From: Solea solea
Taxonomy: Eukaryota > Chordata > Actinopteri > Pleuronectiformes > Soleidae
Assembly: GCF_958295425.1 (NCBI RefSeq)
Contig: NC_081138.1
Span: 24,099,886-24,163,885 of the forward strand
Direction of reading: 5' to 3'
DNA: 64,000 bases
Made by a program: the position numbers and the translations under genes
The notes under the pieces: model-generated
The model's input: only the letters and a program-made list of their open reading frames with translations
Databases searched by the model: none
Told to the model about the DNA's origin: nothing
Shown here: piece after piece, positions 12,704 through 25,979 of the stretch
How positions within the stretch are numbered: position 1 is the stretch's first letter
Layout of the letters: each line of letters begins with the position of its first letter

Positions 12704-13493
12704 ATAGTCCACACTGACTGCACTGAGAACCATGACTTTCAGTAAAAACATGGCTGCCAGCTGAGACATAAAACCAGGTTTTATCCACTTACAAAAAAAA
12801 GTGCACCTTACAAACTCTCTCACATTGTGTTTGTGCTACCATAAGAAAGTCAATAACTCAAACAACAACAACAACAAATCAAAGAAAGAGGAGCAGGAGC
12901 ATGAACCTGCCACACGTGTGTGTGTGTGCAGTGTATGGATGTCTGTGTGTTTTATGTAAGCATACCTCAGCCTGGGACCGTGACTGTGTGTTTTCAGGTG
13001 TAAAGGGAGACTATAATATTTAGTGGACCACCCGCCCAAGTGTTACCTCTGCTGCCCCACCATTGGCACCTGCACATAGAGGCAGAGAGGAGCAACAGCT
13101 TATAGCTCCACTTATTAAAAAAAAAAAAAAAAAAAAAAATGATCCAGTGATTGATGATGCTCAGCACAATGTGATGACTCACTGGAAATTTAGCTTTTAT
13201 CAGTGTTTGCATTCCATCTGTTTCTGGGACTGATAATTGAATAAAAGTGGGATGCTGTGAGTGGAGAAGACAGTTCATAGCCGGCCATAATGGATATGTG
13301 TTTGAGGCCTGAGTGCTTTTTTTGATTGTCTGATGGTGTGTGTGATTAACCAGTAGTGATAGATAGCTCGGAGAAAAGCCCTCCCTCCTCCCACACCACC
13401 CCAAGACTGCAGGCCCCTCCTGCTCTAATCAATGACATGTTAAGCTGGCAGGCTTTTGAAGTGAGGGGTTTCCAGAGGGGCGCTGAAGGGGTG

Positions 13494-13497
<4 letters not shown>

Positions 13498-13526
<29 letters not shown>

Positions 13527-13528
13527 AC
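13498..13528. repeat. (TG)15 microsatellite
   Basis: Uninterrupted TG units. Confidence 0.95.
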
Positions 13529-14487
13529 AAAGAAGTTGAGGGGTATTGATGATGTGCGCCGATGGGACACCAGGGAGAAAACAGAGGGAGGGAGGGATGA
13601 AGGGAGTCCAGAGACAGGCTTTAGCTGGGGGGGGAGGTTGACAAGAGCAAAAGCCAGTCTGGAACTCATCACACGGACTGGAGTGACTGAGCGGCTGAGG
13701 GTTCACCCCGATGGCTCGCCACAGGTCACGCTCACAACCATCCCACCACTTTTCTCTCTCATCTCACGAGCACTTTGGCTTGTTTTGTCTTGTAAACATT
13801 GAGCCATTTGCGAATCTAGAGGATCCGTCCCAGAGTTCGACCTTGTGTTATTAGAATAATGTTGGGTAATTTAATAGTTTTGCTCAGTAAGTAGGTGTGA
13901 GAGGTAATTGCTGTGTGTACTACATTTCCTGGCCATGTTCTTTCCAGTTCAAGTAATTGTACTCCATAAAAAAAAAAAAAAACATCTGTGGAATTAGTTA
14001 GATTAAGAGCTACTAAAGCTCTACTGAAACCTGGTTTATGGTCTTGTGTGTTTGTTAAAGATCTAACCAACAAACTATTCCCAGACATTCGATTTGATCT
14101 GAAACCCAACAAACAGCAAAACATGTCCTCCAGTGGCTGTGGTGATTTTGATGGGACGTCAGGTGATATAAAGAGCAATAAAGTTCACTGTTAGGAGGGC
14201 ACTGAGGTGAAGCCATTGTGAAACCGATCCTCAGCATTCCACAACTTTCCAAGCACAAGCCGCAGACACTGATGTTCCCTCGCACTAAAGTCACGGCTTC
14301 AAGCAGGAGCAGATTTTCAAACACTGAAGTTACAACATGACACATTTCAACTTTCTGTTGAATCCATTAATCCTTGTGTGCTGTGATGCAAAATCACTCA
14401 TTTTGTCTATGGACTAAACATTAGCTTCCAGTCATAGGCCGTTAAAAAGGCTATAAACCACCAAACATATTCTGAAGATACTGAAGA

Positions 14488-14542
14488 CTTAAGCCGGTGC
14501 AGATTTTATTAGCTAAGCCATTCGTCAAGAGGCCCAAATCTG
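14488..14542 (+). repeat. dispersed repeat core, copy 2
   Basis: CTTAAGCCGGTGCAGATTTT, then AGCTAAGCCATTCGTCAAGA. It is followed by a CCCTTTAAA end as at 7790. Confidence 0.5.
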
Positions 14543-14863
14543 TTTTTCTGACCTGAAAATCCGGAACAATCCCTTTAAATACTGCCATTATTATTATTAT
14601 TATTATTATTATTCAAAAATCAAAACGTCAGGCTCCAGTTTGAAGTGTGAGTCCGTACTTCTGTGTGTATAGTTGTGAATATAACTGCAAATGTTATCTT
14701 TAGTGCAATTCTCATGTGTGGGTGTTTGTGTTTTAAGGTCGCATCTGTGGCCCTTTGTCGATTCACATTACACGTGTATGTATTTCATTGTGTATGCATT
14801 AATGCCATGTGCCCGTATGAATATGTACTTATTGCTCTTGCGCTTGCACTTTTGCACTGTGCG

Positions 14864-14865
<2 letters not shown>

Positions 14866-14899
<34 letters not shown>

Positions 14900-14906
14900 C
14901 GTGCGT
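14866..14906. repeat. (TG)n then (TGCG)n
   Basis: A TG run to 14894, then GCGTGCGTGCGT. Confidence 0.9.
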
Positions 14907-15708
14907 TGTGGAGCCCTGAGAACTTGGCAGCGTGTCAGCAGAGTGCTCCAGCAGTGAGGGGGAGCTGCTGTGTTTCTCTCACCCTGTGCTGGATCCCCTT
15001 TCAGCCTGACACAATCCCACAATCCCACAGCTCTGAGCTCTCAGCTGCAGCCTCCACAGCACCAGCGCGAACCCACAGTGCTCTCATACCCACCCAGATC
15101 ACCGTTTCAGAATCAGGCCAGTGTCGGCATTTGTAGTGCTGCTCCACACTACACGTATTTCTACTCTACTGTAGTGGATGGAAGCTCAGATGCATCTGTG
15201 TTTTTTTTTGTTTTTTTTACACTAACACCAGACAGAAATATCCTGGTTGCCAGATCCTATTAATCTCTGATCGTACCCTTTTCCACAATATAGTAAATAA
15301 AAGGTTGGTTATTTTTTCCTCATCATCTGCTACGATGCAGATATTTTTAGTTTCATTTCCAAGTCTCTGAAAAAACGGTAGAATGGTATACTTCTTAGAG
15401 CAGGGAATCATTCAGTCACAATTTGGGGTTTCCTTTGGGAAATAATCTTATGGAGAAAAATATTGACTGGTATAAAACGCAACCAACAAAATAACTGTCA
15501 AGCTCATGAATATCATTGAGCTTTAGTGTAAACAGTTCATCACTGAATTACAATACAATACATTTTTTCGCTCCATATGTGCAGCTGATATGTGGCGAGT
15601 TCTCAGTCACCCATTATTACCGTTAGCTCTTCATTCCCTGATTACTCCACAAGTTCATTTTGACAGGAGACGGTGGGACAAGTGAACGCTTTCATCTGTG
15701 TTAGTGAG

Positions 15709-15777
15709 CATCATCACCACCATCATCATCATCATCATCAACAACAGCATCAGCATCAGCATCAGCAGCAGCAGCAA
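15709..15777. repeat. CAT/CAG/CAA trinucleotide tract
   Basis: CATCATCACCACCATCATCA passes into CAACAACAGCATCAGCATCA and then CAG units. It encodes nothing recognisable. Confidence 0.9.
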
Positions 15778-16689
15778 CTCTCCCAGATGGACCTTCACAA
15801 GATGGGTATTGATTGATTCGCCTGAGAGTGATGGTGATAATGTGACAAACAGCAGTCATTTCCCACTGAAACATCACTTTGGTCCACTCGTGGAGCCTTT
15901 ATCACAAAGAGTATCAGCGGCTTCCTGGAAGCTCTCTTCCGGCACTGGGGACGTGTCAGACCACTGAGCCAGTGGATCAAATGACACTGTGGCAACTGCC
16001 TTAATGACTCTGTGTCAAAGCTCCAGGATTAACAACAAGCAGTGTAGGAGACTGGGATCCATGGTAAAAGAAAATGTGTGTTTGGCCCTTCATTTTAAGC
16101 AAAGTGATGAAAAAGCTTATTTCACTGGCTTTCTGGCACGCACAGGCCACCGTAGTTCCGTGCCATTCTTGGAAAATGAAGGATGGATAGAGGAGTCCTC
16201 TGTGTGTTGTACTCTGTCTACTGTCTCACCATTAGACGACACTAATTCTTACAGACTGGACCTTTAAGCCACATTAATATGCCCCTACATGACATTGATG
16301 TCAGGAACAAACCCTGTATATTCACATTTTAACATACTTTTGGTAAGTCTGTCAATGGGGTTTTCAAATGTTATACAGTCAAAAGTATTGAAAATGAATA
16401 CAAGCTTATTTAACTGTTTCAAATGTTATAATCCAAAGGCCTTATGTTGTTTTTTTCAAAAACGTCCTTTCACATTTGACAGAAACACTTGGTTAACTTC
16501 TGTTTATATGTAGTTAAAGCCAACTTATAAGGGCCTTAAGGGTCAGTGCACTAAAACACAGCAACATTTATCAAAACACAGTGACATTTATTAACTTAGT
16601 GAAACCTTATTCATATTTGGGTAACTTTACCAAGTAGCTCCCAATTGCATAAAGGCCAAGTTAAAACAATATAGAGCTCCACATGGTGG

Positions 16690-16885
16690 CAGAAAAATCC
16701 ATCAATCTTCTACTGCGTTATCCTATATGGATGTGCTGGTGCCAATCAGCTGACAGAGCGGAAGGTAGAGTACACCCTAGCCTGGCCACAAGTCCATCAC
16801 AGAGCCACATAGAGACAAACAACTCTCACACTCACACCTACCGTCAATTTAGAGTGTCCAATTTGCCTAATCGCCAAATCAGCGT
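16690..16885 (+). repeat. dispersed fish repeat, partial copy
   Basis: It shares TTCTACTGCGTTATCC, ACATAGAGACAAACAA and TTTAGAGTGTCCAATTTGCC with the copies at 826 and 27990. Both ends are missing. Confidence 0.75.
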
Positions 16886-17569
16886 GTTTTCTTCTGCAAA
16901 AATGAGCAGCGCCAGTGCCAGTTTCAAGCTCTCAGAGTTCACCGTGCACTTTAAATCCACCGAGATCGAGCAGTATGTTGTCAGACGCTGACAGAGTGAG
17001 TATAAGTGACTTTTATTACGCTCATAAGTATTCAAACAGTCTTATCCTCACCTGCAGTTTTACAGCATCATTAACTGTCTTATAAAACTTCCTTCTTCCT
17101 GCTCCGGCTTACAGGATATGTTAAGTTTGTATAGTTAAGTGTGATTCTGTACGTGTTCTGTGTGTTTTACAGCAGCACCGCCTCTCGGTATCTTTGGGGA
17201 TTTAATCACACACGACGGTTTGGTCTCCTAGCCTTTCCGTAAAATGTTATGTTTGGTGTATATTGTGTTTAAATGCTGTTGAATTTTTTTGGTCAATGTC
17301 ATTTTGTTTTGGTAATTGAAATGTTGAGATTTCTGTGATGCTGTACTGAAATGAAAAACTAATACAGTAAATATTAGTAACTGTAGACAATGCCAATACA
17401 GCAAATATATACAAATCCTGGGTTCTAGATACAGTACATGCAGTATATACCAGTTGAATGCAGGTGAAGATATAAAACTCTAAACAACCTCAGCCTGAGA
17501 ACCACCAAATTAAGTACTTAGAAATATTGTAAAAAAAAAAAAAAAAGAAGTGTAAAACTTTCCTTTCAC

Positions 17570-17621
17570 CTGAAGGACTTTGATGCTGTGGTGAGCAATC
17601 TTGACTCCCTTTGTGCGGCGA
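17570..17621 (-). CDS. 52-nt exon-like segment, unidentified
   Basis: On the minus strand, an excellent acceptor (TTCACACCTTCACACTCCTC, then GTCAG) and an excellent donor (CTTCAG|GTGAAA) enclose 52 nt. One frame reads RRTKGVKIAHHSIKVLQ after one leading base and ends in phase 0. The splice signals are stronger than the coding signal. It may belong to the same minus-strand unit as the segments near 3 kb, or to a non-coding transcript. Confidence 0.25.
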
Positions 17622-18117
17622 CTGACGAGGAGTGTGAAGGTGTGAAAACAGGCGCAGCTTAAACTCTTAACACTCTTGAGCCCCATTAAGTTTCTTTGGG
17701 TCAAGACTGGCCAGTGTTTTTGTCTGCCTCACAAAGGCCCGTCTGCACGGGAGGCTTTCAGACCACGTCTCTCCGTGGTCATATCAGCCTCGTCTGATGG
17801 AGCGGCTTCTCCTCGAAATCAATGCACGCTCCTGCGCGGCCATTGTATCGACATGCACTCAAGTCTCACATCTGTGTGTGCTTCAGGCTGTTCTGTTTTA
17901 TGAACATCGCTGCCATGAATGCGTCGAGCCCCCATCAAAAAGCTCTTCGCTGACCCACAGCCACTGATGTTGCAGCGCAATATCAACTTGTTAATTAGAG
18001 GGAAAGAGTACATTGACTTCAAATACAACCTATTTAACTCAAACCCACTATTTTTCAGTGACCTTAACCAAGTACCTGAACCAATGAGAGGGCTCAGGAT
18101 GTCAGGATATGAACTGT

Positions 18118-18182
18118 GGTAGCTTTACTGTAAAGCGTCTTGAGGTAAGCTATGTTGCGCTATATAAATTAAATTGATTTGA
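18118..18182 (+). mobile_element. LINE/SINE 3' tail
   Basis: GTAAAGCGTCTTGAGGTAAG and GCGCTATATAAATTAAATTG form the common fish L2-type 3' end. Confidence 0.5.
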
Positions 18183-18284
18183 TCAAATGCCACATTTCAC
18201 AAAATAGGACCCCAACTGCTGATTGTTTAAACAAAAAGCTGATAAAATAAAACTAAATGGAGGCGGTAAATAGGGTATGAGGGT

Positions 18285-18510
18285 TAGAAACAGAAGCCAA
18301 AAATACCAGAAACACAACGAGAGGGAACAGGGAACCAAGCAAAGGAACTGAACAGAATATAATAGAACTTAAGAAAGAGATTGGGCAGAGGCGGGGATAA
18401 CTGAGCACATGTGAAGACACTCATAAGACACAGGTGAATCACATCAGGGCAGAAAATCTCAAGGAAGGCAAAACAAATAAAGGTAGTAAAACTTGACATG
18501 GTACGAACTA
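18285..18510 (-). repeat. dispersed repeat, inverted copy
   Basis: The reverse complement contains CCCTGATGTGATTCACCTGT and TTATCCCCGCCTC, matching the copy at 10540 in the same order. Confidence 0.45.
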
Positions 18511-19296
18511 GGAAGAGCTACAAAATAAAACAAAGAAAACTAACAAGACACAAGGAGAAGAGAAAGCCAGAGAAAAGCAGGAAATAAATAAAATAAAAGC
18601 CTAAAGTAGATAAATAAATGTCCCAATAAAGAGAGCATCAGAAGTCACCCAGGGGTCAAGGTCCAGAGGTCATGATAAATAATGCAGCCTTTTTAATAAT
18701 ATGCTGCCTCTCAACACAATCCTGCCAAAGATGCGTTATATGTTTTTATCCAATCTGCCAAACCACTTAAGGAGGTGGTTGGTGATGCACTGTGACCACA
18801 ATTAACAGAAGTATAAATGCGATGCGTCTCTGATGCGTCTCTGCTCCACCCACAACAACTACGCGAGTGGAAAAGCCGTGCTTCCATCAAGTGGAATAGT
18901 TTGGTATGGTATGGTACAAAATTGTGTTTCCATTAGGAATCGTAGCCAAATAAATGTCCCTAAAGATTCGGTGCCTTTCCCCTGGGATACCAGAGTAATG
19001 GTATGGTATGGATGGAGCTAGATCCATGACGAGTCAACTGATTGCGTGACAGAAAAGCATTCTCAGACAAGGAAGGAAAAGCTGTATACAGAAGTGCAAA
19101 GTCTCCTGTGATGGACCAGAAGACTGTAAAAAGATTCCAGGTTCTTATAATCACATTATAATCAGCAACACACACCAGTTTGTCTTGCTTGCTCATTTGT
19201 TGGGTAAGAAATCACAGTAGCAGACAGCACTGAGCTGCCACAGATTAGAGGTGACATCTCACCACTTCTCATGTACCAGCACAAACATCCCCAGAA

Positions 19297-19421
19297 CACA
19301 CACACACACACGCACACACACACACACTGTGGGTATTTGCACAAGTTCAGTTTTAAGATGGAAAAACATGACACTGACACGCTGCCAGCTGTTTTTCAAG
19401 ACACACACACACACACACACA
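19297..19421. repeat. two (CA)n microsatellites
   Basis: CA runs at 19297-19328 and 19401-19421. Confidence 0.9.
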
Positions 19422-19821
19422 TGGTTTTGTCGTTCGTGAACTTATTCAAACAAGCCAACAAGTCAAAGCAAATGAAGCCTTAAGTAAATACGTCAAGGCA
19501 TCATATCATATCCCAGCTCATTTAATATAATATTCAGGGGAGCCACCCTGCTTCAGACACAGACACTGCCACATCAGCACTATGTGTGTGTGTGTGTGTG
19601 CCTGCGTCTCTCATCTGTGTGTGTGTGTGTGCGCTCTAAATGCTGATTGATGTATCTCTGGCTTTGTCAGCCCTTTGGCATAGGTGGAACAGGTGTGACT
19701 CTGCCACAGAGCGTGGCTCAGACAAGCCATATCACAGCACAATGAGGTCATTGTGCAACACACACATTCCTGCACAGGGCCTTCGGACTTTTACAGGCTG
19801 GAGGTAGCCACCATCTGTGCA

Positions 19822-19842
19822 TGTGTGTGGTGTATGTGTGTG

Positions 19843-19900
<58 letters not shown>
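19822..19900. repeat. (TG)n-(TC)8-(TG)21 microsatellite
   Basis: Compound tract: TG units to 19841, TC units at 19842-19857, then TG units to 19899. Confidence 0.9.
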
Positions 19901-20599
19901 GCTCCAGGTGAGGGGGATTTGGATGAGATTTGCTCCATGAAAGAAATGTGTGCTCACCAGCTGCATGTCCCTACACACTCTCAGAAACACCTCCAAGGCT
20001 CTCACACACACACACACACACACAGATGGGCCAAGTGACGATTCCTCCAGAGTTGCAAAATCAGCGTCTTGTGTGCTCTTGTGAGAGTGGGCGTTGGGTT
20101 AAGTGGGGCTGGCTGGGTGTTTTTTTTCCTCCCCCCGCCACCACCTCCACCTCCGGACCTTGTCACTCTTGTCTCAGATACAGTCAAGGCTGCTCTGGGC
20201 TGTGTGGACCCGAGGGTCCATTAGTACAATATGGATGTTACTACGACGATGAAGTCATACGGTCTGACTCAGACAAGCTCATCCAGTGGCATCTGTGTTT
20301 GTTTGTATCCTGGGCGACGCTGCAGCTTCTGTGTCCTAACACTGAAACGCAGCCTGTGTAAACGCACGGTGTCCTACCAGCCCTCATGCTCAGGTGGACC
20401 GTGTTAAGTATGTGCATGTGTGCGTGTGTATGCGTGTTTGTCTAAGTGGTGTCTAGTACTATCCCCAGGGTTGGGTGTCTGGACTGGGTCCCTTCTGGCT
20501 GCTTTATAGTTTAACCAGCCTTGACTTGCTGTGTGGTGACATGTCTGCACTACACTGGATGACTGGGAGGATCAGCTCCCTGTACGTGCATGCGTGTGT

Positions 20600-20745
20600 G
20601 TGTGTGTGGTCTTGGTATTACTCATGTTGTGGGGACCAAAATCTGGATCATTACGGGGACTTTTCCCTCCTCATGGGGGGAAAAAAAGAATCCTGCTTCA
20701 AGTGTCATTGCATTTTGAAGTGAAGACATCATTTTCTGTAAAAGT
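20600..20745 (+). repeat. fish repeat with GTTGTGGGGACCAAA
   Basis: CTTGGTATTACTCATGTTGT and GGGGACCAAAATCTGG follow a TG microsatellite, as in a common fish family. It appears related to 40548. Confidence 0.4.
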
Positions 20746-21976
20746 CAGTCAGTTTTAATGTCCCTGTAAGTAAATGCAGAGGTTTTTATTCTTTATATTA
20801 TACATATGAGGGAATTATATATATATATATATATAAATATGAGTTTTATGATTTGTGGAGGTATGCTTTTAAAGAGTGTTTCATCACTTTTGTGTTCTGG
20901 GTTTTGCTGGCAGGTCGAAAACTTGGCCGCAATGATGCAGTGGAGCTGATACTGTATGCTAAGCCCCGCCCCTTTAACTGACCAAGACCATAGGCTGTGG
21001 ACACATCGTCATTTTATTAGTTTTGATCTAAAATTAAAACTAACTTATTCTAACGAGGGCTAATACATGTTTTAATATGCATTTCTTCAATTGTAATGTA
21101 ATAATTGTTCAATATATATCTTTTTTTAACCACTTTCTGAGTTATAACACATGAAATTACATTATACCATCACTCAATGTAAGGTTTTTTTTATGTTTCT
21201 GTAATGGTTAATACACCAGTATGTAGAAGCTCTTTAACCAAAATTATATTTTAATGTTAATAAAATAAAATTGTTAATGTTATGCATGAATTTTCAAATT
21301 CATTCATTTCTGACAACATTTTTCAGCTCAAATTTGGGTATAAAAAGGTGAATTCAATTTGTTATTTGCCAAAATAAATAACGAGGACATTTTTCGTTTT
21401 GAAAGATTTCTTAAAAATATTGATGTCTTCTCATTTTTATGACAGGCGATCTAATAAAACCACAATTTAGAGATTTATTTCACTTTCCCTCGAGAGCAAA
21501 AATAGTATTAATCTGACATTTATCTTTATAAAAGGTTTATCGTGATGATGTTTAGCCATACTGTACAGCCAAACAGCCAAGTTAACACATGGTTTACGAT
21601 TACGGTTTGAAATTGTTTTTACTTCAGCTGCTGGTTTGTTATCAGAACCATAACCAGGTCACCTGTGATCTATTGTGTGTTATTATCAGAGGTTAAAGTG
21701 ATGACAAAGTTAGCAATACATCAACTGACACCAAAAGTGACCAATGAGGTTTTTTGGGTGGATTCTGCCTTCAGAGGACAAGCTCCTCCCCCCAGGATCT
21801 TTACATGGAATTTGATATATTAAGTGATTCTTTATAACCCTTCATGAATAGTAAATAACATTTTTTATGGTGTGATGAACTCGGGACACAAAGTTTTACT
21901 GCTTTACAGGGACAAAAATTATGAAATAAAGGTAAGTCAATCTAATGTCCTCTGAATTAGCTGAGACATGACTCTG

Positions 21977-21999
21977 TGTGTGTGTGTGTGTGTGTGTGT
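21977..21999. repeat. (TG)11 microsatellite
   Basis: Uninterrupted TG units. Confidence 0.9.
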
Positions 22000-24415
22000 C
22001 AGAGTGGGTGTAAGGCTGGAGGCTGACTGCTGGGCTATGCTTGAAAGACTTCTGGCATGTGCTGGTGCCTGCATTTTTCACCCTTGACTGGAAGCATATG
22101 CTGTAGCACAATCGAGACAGTGTTAGACAGGCTTGGCGTGAGGGACCCAGGCGGCTTCCTCCACATCTGGCAGTGCTTGGCCCTCCTTCCAGGTGAGTCA
22201 CGTCCCCTGGGAGGCAGGGTGGCTCTGCTGCAGTCCTCAGGTCCCTCAGCGCCCGGGCATCTGGAAGCGTCTGGATCCGCCTCACAGTCACATCTATCTC
22301 CACATGCTTTTCCAATTTCATCACCCCACCACCGCTGCCTCGGCGGCCCCCGGCCACTCACTGACCCCTGCAGTGCCAGCTACTCCCACCACCACCACCT
22401 CCGCATTCCAGGTGACACGGTTCAGCAAGACAGATGACCAGCGGGACAACACCACCTCTAAAGGATTGTGCACACAGAAAGGGAGCATTTTAATTCTTGT
22501 TTTCCTTCTTCTACAAGCTGGGTTGATTCCTCACTGAATTTTAAATTCCTAATGATTTATTAGATTTAGACACTTTGTGAGTATATTACTAGTAACATGG
22601 CAACAGGACATAAAAACACAAGAATGTGGTTGAAAACAAACCCCCCCCCAGTTTAGTCAGAATGATTTGGAGGAGAAAGTAAGATGAATAATAAAAACGT
22701 CTGTGTGTCGAGTCTGAATCCCTGCTCTGCTTATTTCTGGTCTATTCCTGTACATAATTTGATTTAGATAAAGTGACACTAGGATTGCTCTAAGACTTTT
22801 AGTTTTCCTTTTAATTTTGGAGGCAACATGATGTAGTTACACTTTACATTACAGTTGAGAAACAGTATGGTAATAATACGGTGATTACTTTGTAATAAGA
22901 AGGTAACTTATTTAGTTTATAATCTCTAAAGTAGTCACCAGGTAATAACAATGTGGTACATGAGAGAACATGGTGGTCAATTTTCCTGTGAAGGTACAGT
23001 ATTACACTGATGGTAACCTATTAGTAACCTAGTATTACCATAACATTACCTCCCTCTTAGACAATGATTACCATACCATTACCATGTTGTCACCTCGCTG
23101 TCATGTAACGGTGTTTTCTTTGTCCACACGACAAACACCACTCATGTTCACATTTTTGTAAACCGAGCTGTTTCACGTCTACGTTCCAAAAAATGGAAAT
23201 GTAAACATGTTAAACGATCGGTGTGTGTGTGTGTGTGTCAGTCAGTGTAAAGAGGAGGGAAGAAGAGGTGAAGGGGGACGGGGGACGGGGGACAGCCCCC
23301 CTGTCTGAATGTCACAAGCAGCCTGGGTAATTATGTCCCTTAGCCTGATGGCTGTTGGGGAGGCCCAGCTGTGTGTGTGTGTACTCGGGGGTGTTTGTGT
23401 GTGTGGTTGGGGGGGGGGGGGGACTGATGGGAGTTGCATGTGGCAGAGTGGATTGATTATGACACAAACAGATGTACATTGGTGGGAAAACATGGCGGTG
23501 TCCGAGTGGAATGAGTCTATCCTGATTATTAAAGAGATGAAAATAAACATCTTGCTCTGATTAACGGCAGCCGTCCCGGCGGACGTGTCAGCCGCGCCGC
23601 TGACACGCCACGACGAGGCCGTACACATGTGCGATCAGATCATGGTTTTACATAAAATGTGTTCCCGTTTAAAAGCTGGTGAGCCATGCTGCAGCTGGAA
23701 CGCCGCAGCGTATGTCAGACTGTGGGTTAATCAAGGGGAAACCCCACTGCTTTGTCTTATTTATTTATTTATTTTAAAGGTGTCTATATGGAGATTAAGA
23801 ATGAATAAGAGAGAATGTGGACACTTTTTCCTCAAACACCCGTACACACACACACGTGCACACTCAGCCTCTCTCTCGCAAAGAGGCTACTTAGAAAGGA
23901 ATGCCACATGCTGGAGTCTCACATTTCACTAAAGAAGCAGAAAAAGAGGAAGAGAGTGAGTGACACTGAAATGGAGGAAAAAAGGGAACAAATATGTCAC
24001 TTGTATTCGTCCTTAGTCACATTTGTGATCGTGCGTATTCTTTTATTACAAGATGTGCATGTGCTGCTAAACAGAACAACATCTGGACGACTTATGAATG
24101 AGTGCATGAGATCGACTGGCATTGTGTGTGTGTGAGAGTGTAAAACCCCATTCCCAAAAAACAAACAAGTAATAATAATCCTGTTCTAAATGGGGTTTTC
24201 ACCACTGAGAATATGTGTTTTGCAATACATCCAGATTACTAATGGTTTATTACCCAGTTGAGTATTGTAGTTCCTTCATCTGTTGTTTTTGCCAGCAGTT
24301 AGAATTAATGGTAGAAATCCTTACTTACTTCAATATCATTTATTTTGGTTCAATCATTCAGATGGGATCAAAGCCATTTTAATGACTGATTTAGATGAGA
24401 TTATACTTATTATAC

Positions 24416-24416
24416 T

Positions 24417-24444
<28 letters not shown>
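24416..24444. repeat. (TA)14 microsatellite
   Basis: TA units just upstream of the piggyBac-like remnant. Confidence 0.9.
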
Positions 24445-24447
<3 letters not shown>

Positions 24448-24510
24448 TATCAGATCACTTGCGTCCCAAGACGTCCTAACGTTCCACACAAACATAAACC
24501 CCACCTTTAA

Positions 24511-25088
24511 CCCTTTCACATCTAAGCCTAAAAAATGTCCCTCTGGACTTTTTTTGTGCTTATTTTAACCATGAAAGAGACAAAAAATGTGAGTAAATAC
24601 TTTTGCCCATTTTTCCAGAATAACTTTTAATATCTGGCAGTTACTTAAAATTTACTGCATGTTAAAATACTGTATTAACAATTTAAAACAAAGTTTTATT
24701 TAAAACAACACTGCAGTTGTACATGAACACGGGATTTTGCATGTTAGATTTTAAATTTGAACAGTATAAAACATGTTTAAAATAACATTTGTTTGAGTCT
24801 CTGTCTCAATGTCCAAAAACAGGCCAAAAAAGGGAAACTATGTACATGCGTTTTTTCCCACTTTTCCCCATTTCTGGCGACAAAGGCACTGATTCACTGG
24901 CTTCCTGCAACAGTGACAAGTGAAATTACCGTAATAACCACATGTTGGCTTTGACCTACAACTTCTCAGCTTACAGAAACGGTTGGAAAAACCACTAACA
25001 ATGGGAAGGATGTTAATCATCTTTTTTTTAGTGACTTCACACGGGTTTAAAAATCATGTGTATACCCACTCATTCTAATGTGAAAGGG
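24511..25088 (-). mobile_element. piggyBac-like element remnant
   Basis: The left end is TTAA followed by CCCTTTCACAT, and the right end is ATGTGAAAGGG, giving an 11-nt inverted repeat. This fits piggyBac elements, which insert at TTAA; the right TTAA is lost. On the minus strand a 60-codon frame (25020-24838) carries a Cys-rich peptide (CKLRSCRSKPTCGYYGNF, then CHCC and CLC), resembling the Cys-rich C-terminal domain of piggyBac transposases. About 580 nt remain, so it is internally deleted and non-autonomous. A related copy lies at 58322. Confidence 0.55.
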
Positions 25089-25979
25089 GGTCAAGTGTGA
25101 GTGTCAGTGTAGTAAACAATGCAGTTACCAGGTATTACCAGTGTCTCTATATCTGCACATGTAGTAAGCCTGGGTAAATTGGCTGCATCGAGTCCCACGT
25201 ACGCCCCCCAAAGAAAAAAAAAGGAGTCTTATTTACTGCCGAGTTTATCTGTTGTCTTCACTTTTGCCAGCCTCTCTAATGAGGCACCTTTTCTCTCTCT
25301 TATGTTGAAATGATAGCCCCGGAGAAGGTTTTCTGTGCACGCGCCATGTGAGCATCGATCAGTCCAGACTTGTAAAACAGCTTCCACAATCCAATTTTCT
25401 ACCTTGCTGTATTCATTTCAAATTGCCTCACTGATGCCATCTCAGGTCAAGCTTGGGTGGAGGGAAAGTAGGCAGCTGTGAATCAGCGCAGACCACTCAC
25501 TCAATCAAACACGTAGTACCACGAGCAGCATTTATCCACGTGTCTCTGCAAACCTTACGGTAGGTCTATGTGATCTAAAGCTTATACGATTTCATTATAT
25601 ATAGTAATACTGTAATAATCCCAATATATTATATATCAGGGGTGGTTGCTGGTCTTTGAAAGCTCATTTCGGGCCAAGTTATTTATACATAAATTCTTAC
25701 ATACATTCTGCAAATGAACAACTGGAGCAAGGAAACGTGATAATTACTAAAATGCTATAATAGTGTTTTTATTCAGAGTGTATATGTACAACTGGCTCCG
25801 CCTTTCAGACAGTTCCTCCAATCTTCATGCAGAAGCCCAGCGTCCTCACGCGCCCACTGCTCCATTGACTCCCAGAGAAGCCGAGCTTCTGGGGAAATTA
25901 CGTTTATGCCGCATTTGTCCAATCACCATCTCGTTCACCGAAATTGAAATATAACAGTACATAATACGACATTTTAGAG

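Larger units (their letters stand above)
4063..17569. other. intergenic, no recognised gene
   Basis: Apart from the repeats listed, this block holds repeat-free, mixed-composition stretches at about 5700-6250, 8830-9330, 11570-12070 and 13140-13330 that could be regulatory. A 40-nt similarity (GAGCACTTTCACTGA and CATCTCTCATGGC) links 9273-9322 with 10322-10362. No coding exon is supported. Confidence 0.6.

Noticed and set aside
13356..13802. 148-codon plus-strand frame
   Set aside because: It runs through the (TG)15 microsatellite as a Val-Cys repeat and has a long open frame on the other strand; no similarity recognised.
22035..22437. Overlapping open frames of 108-153 codons on both strands
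   Set aside because: GC-rich stretch open in several frames, with no recognisable domain or splice consistency; the frames are probably a by-product of composition.
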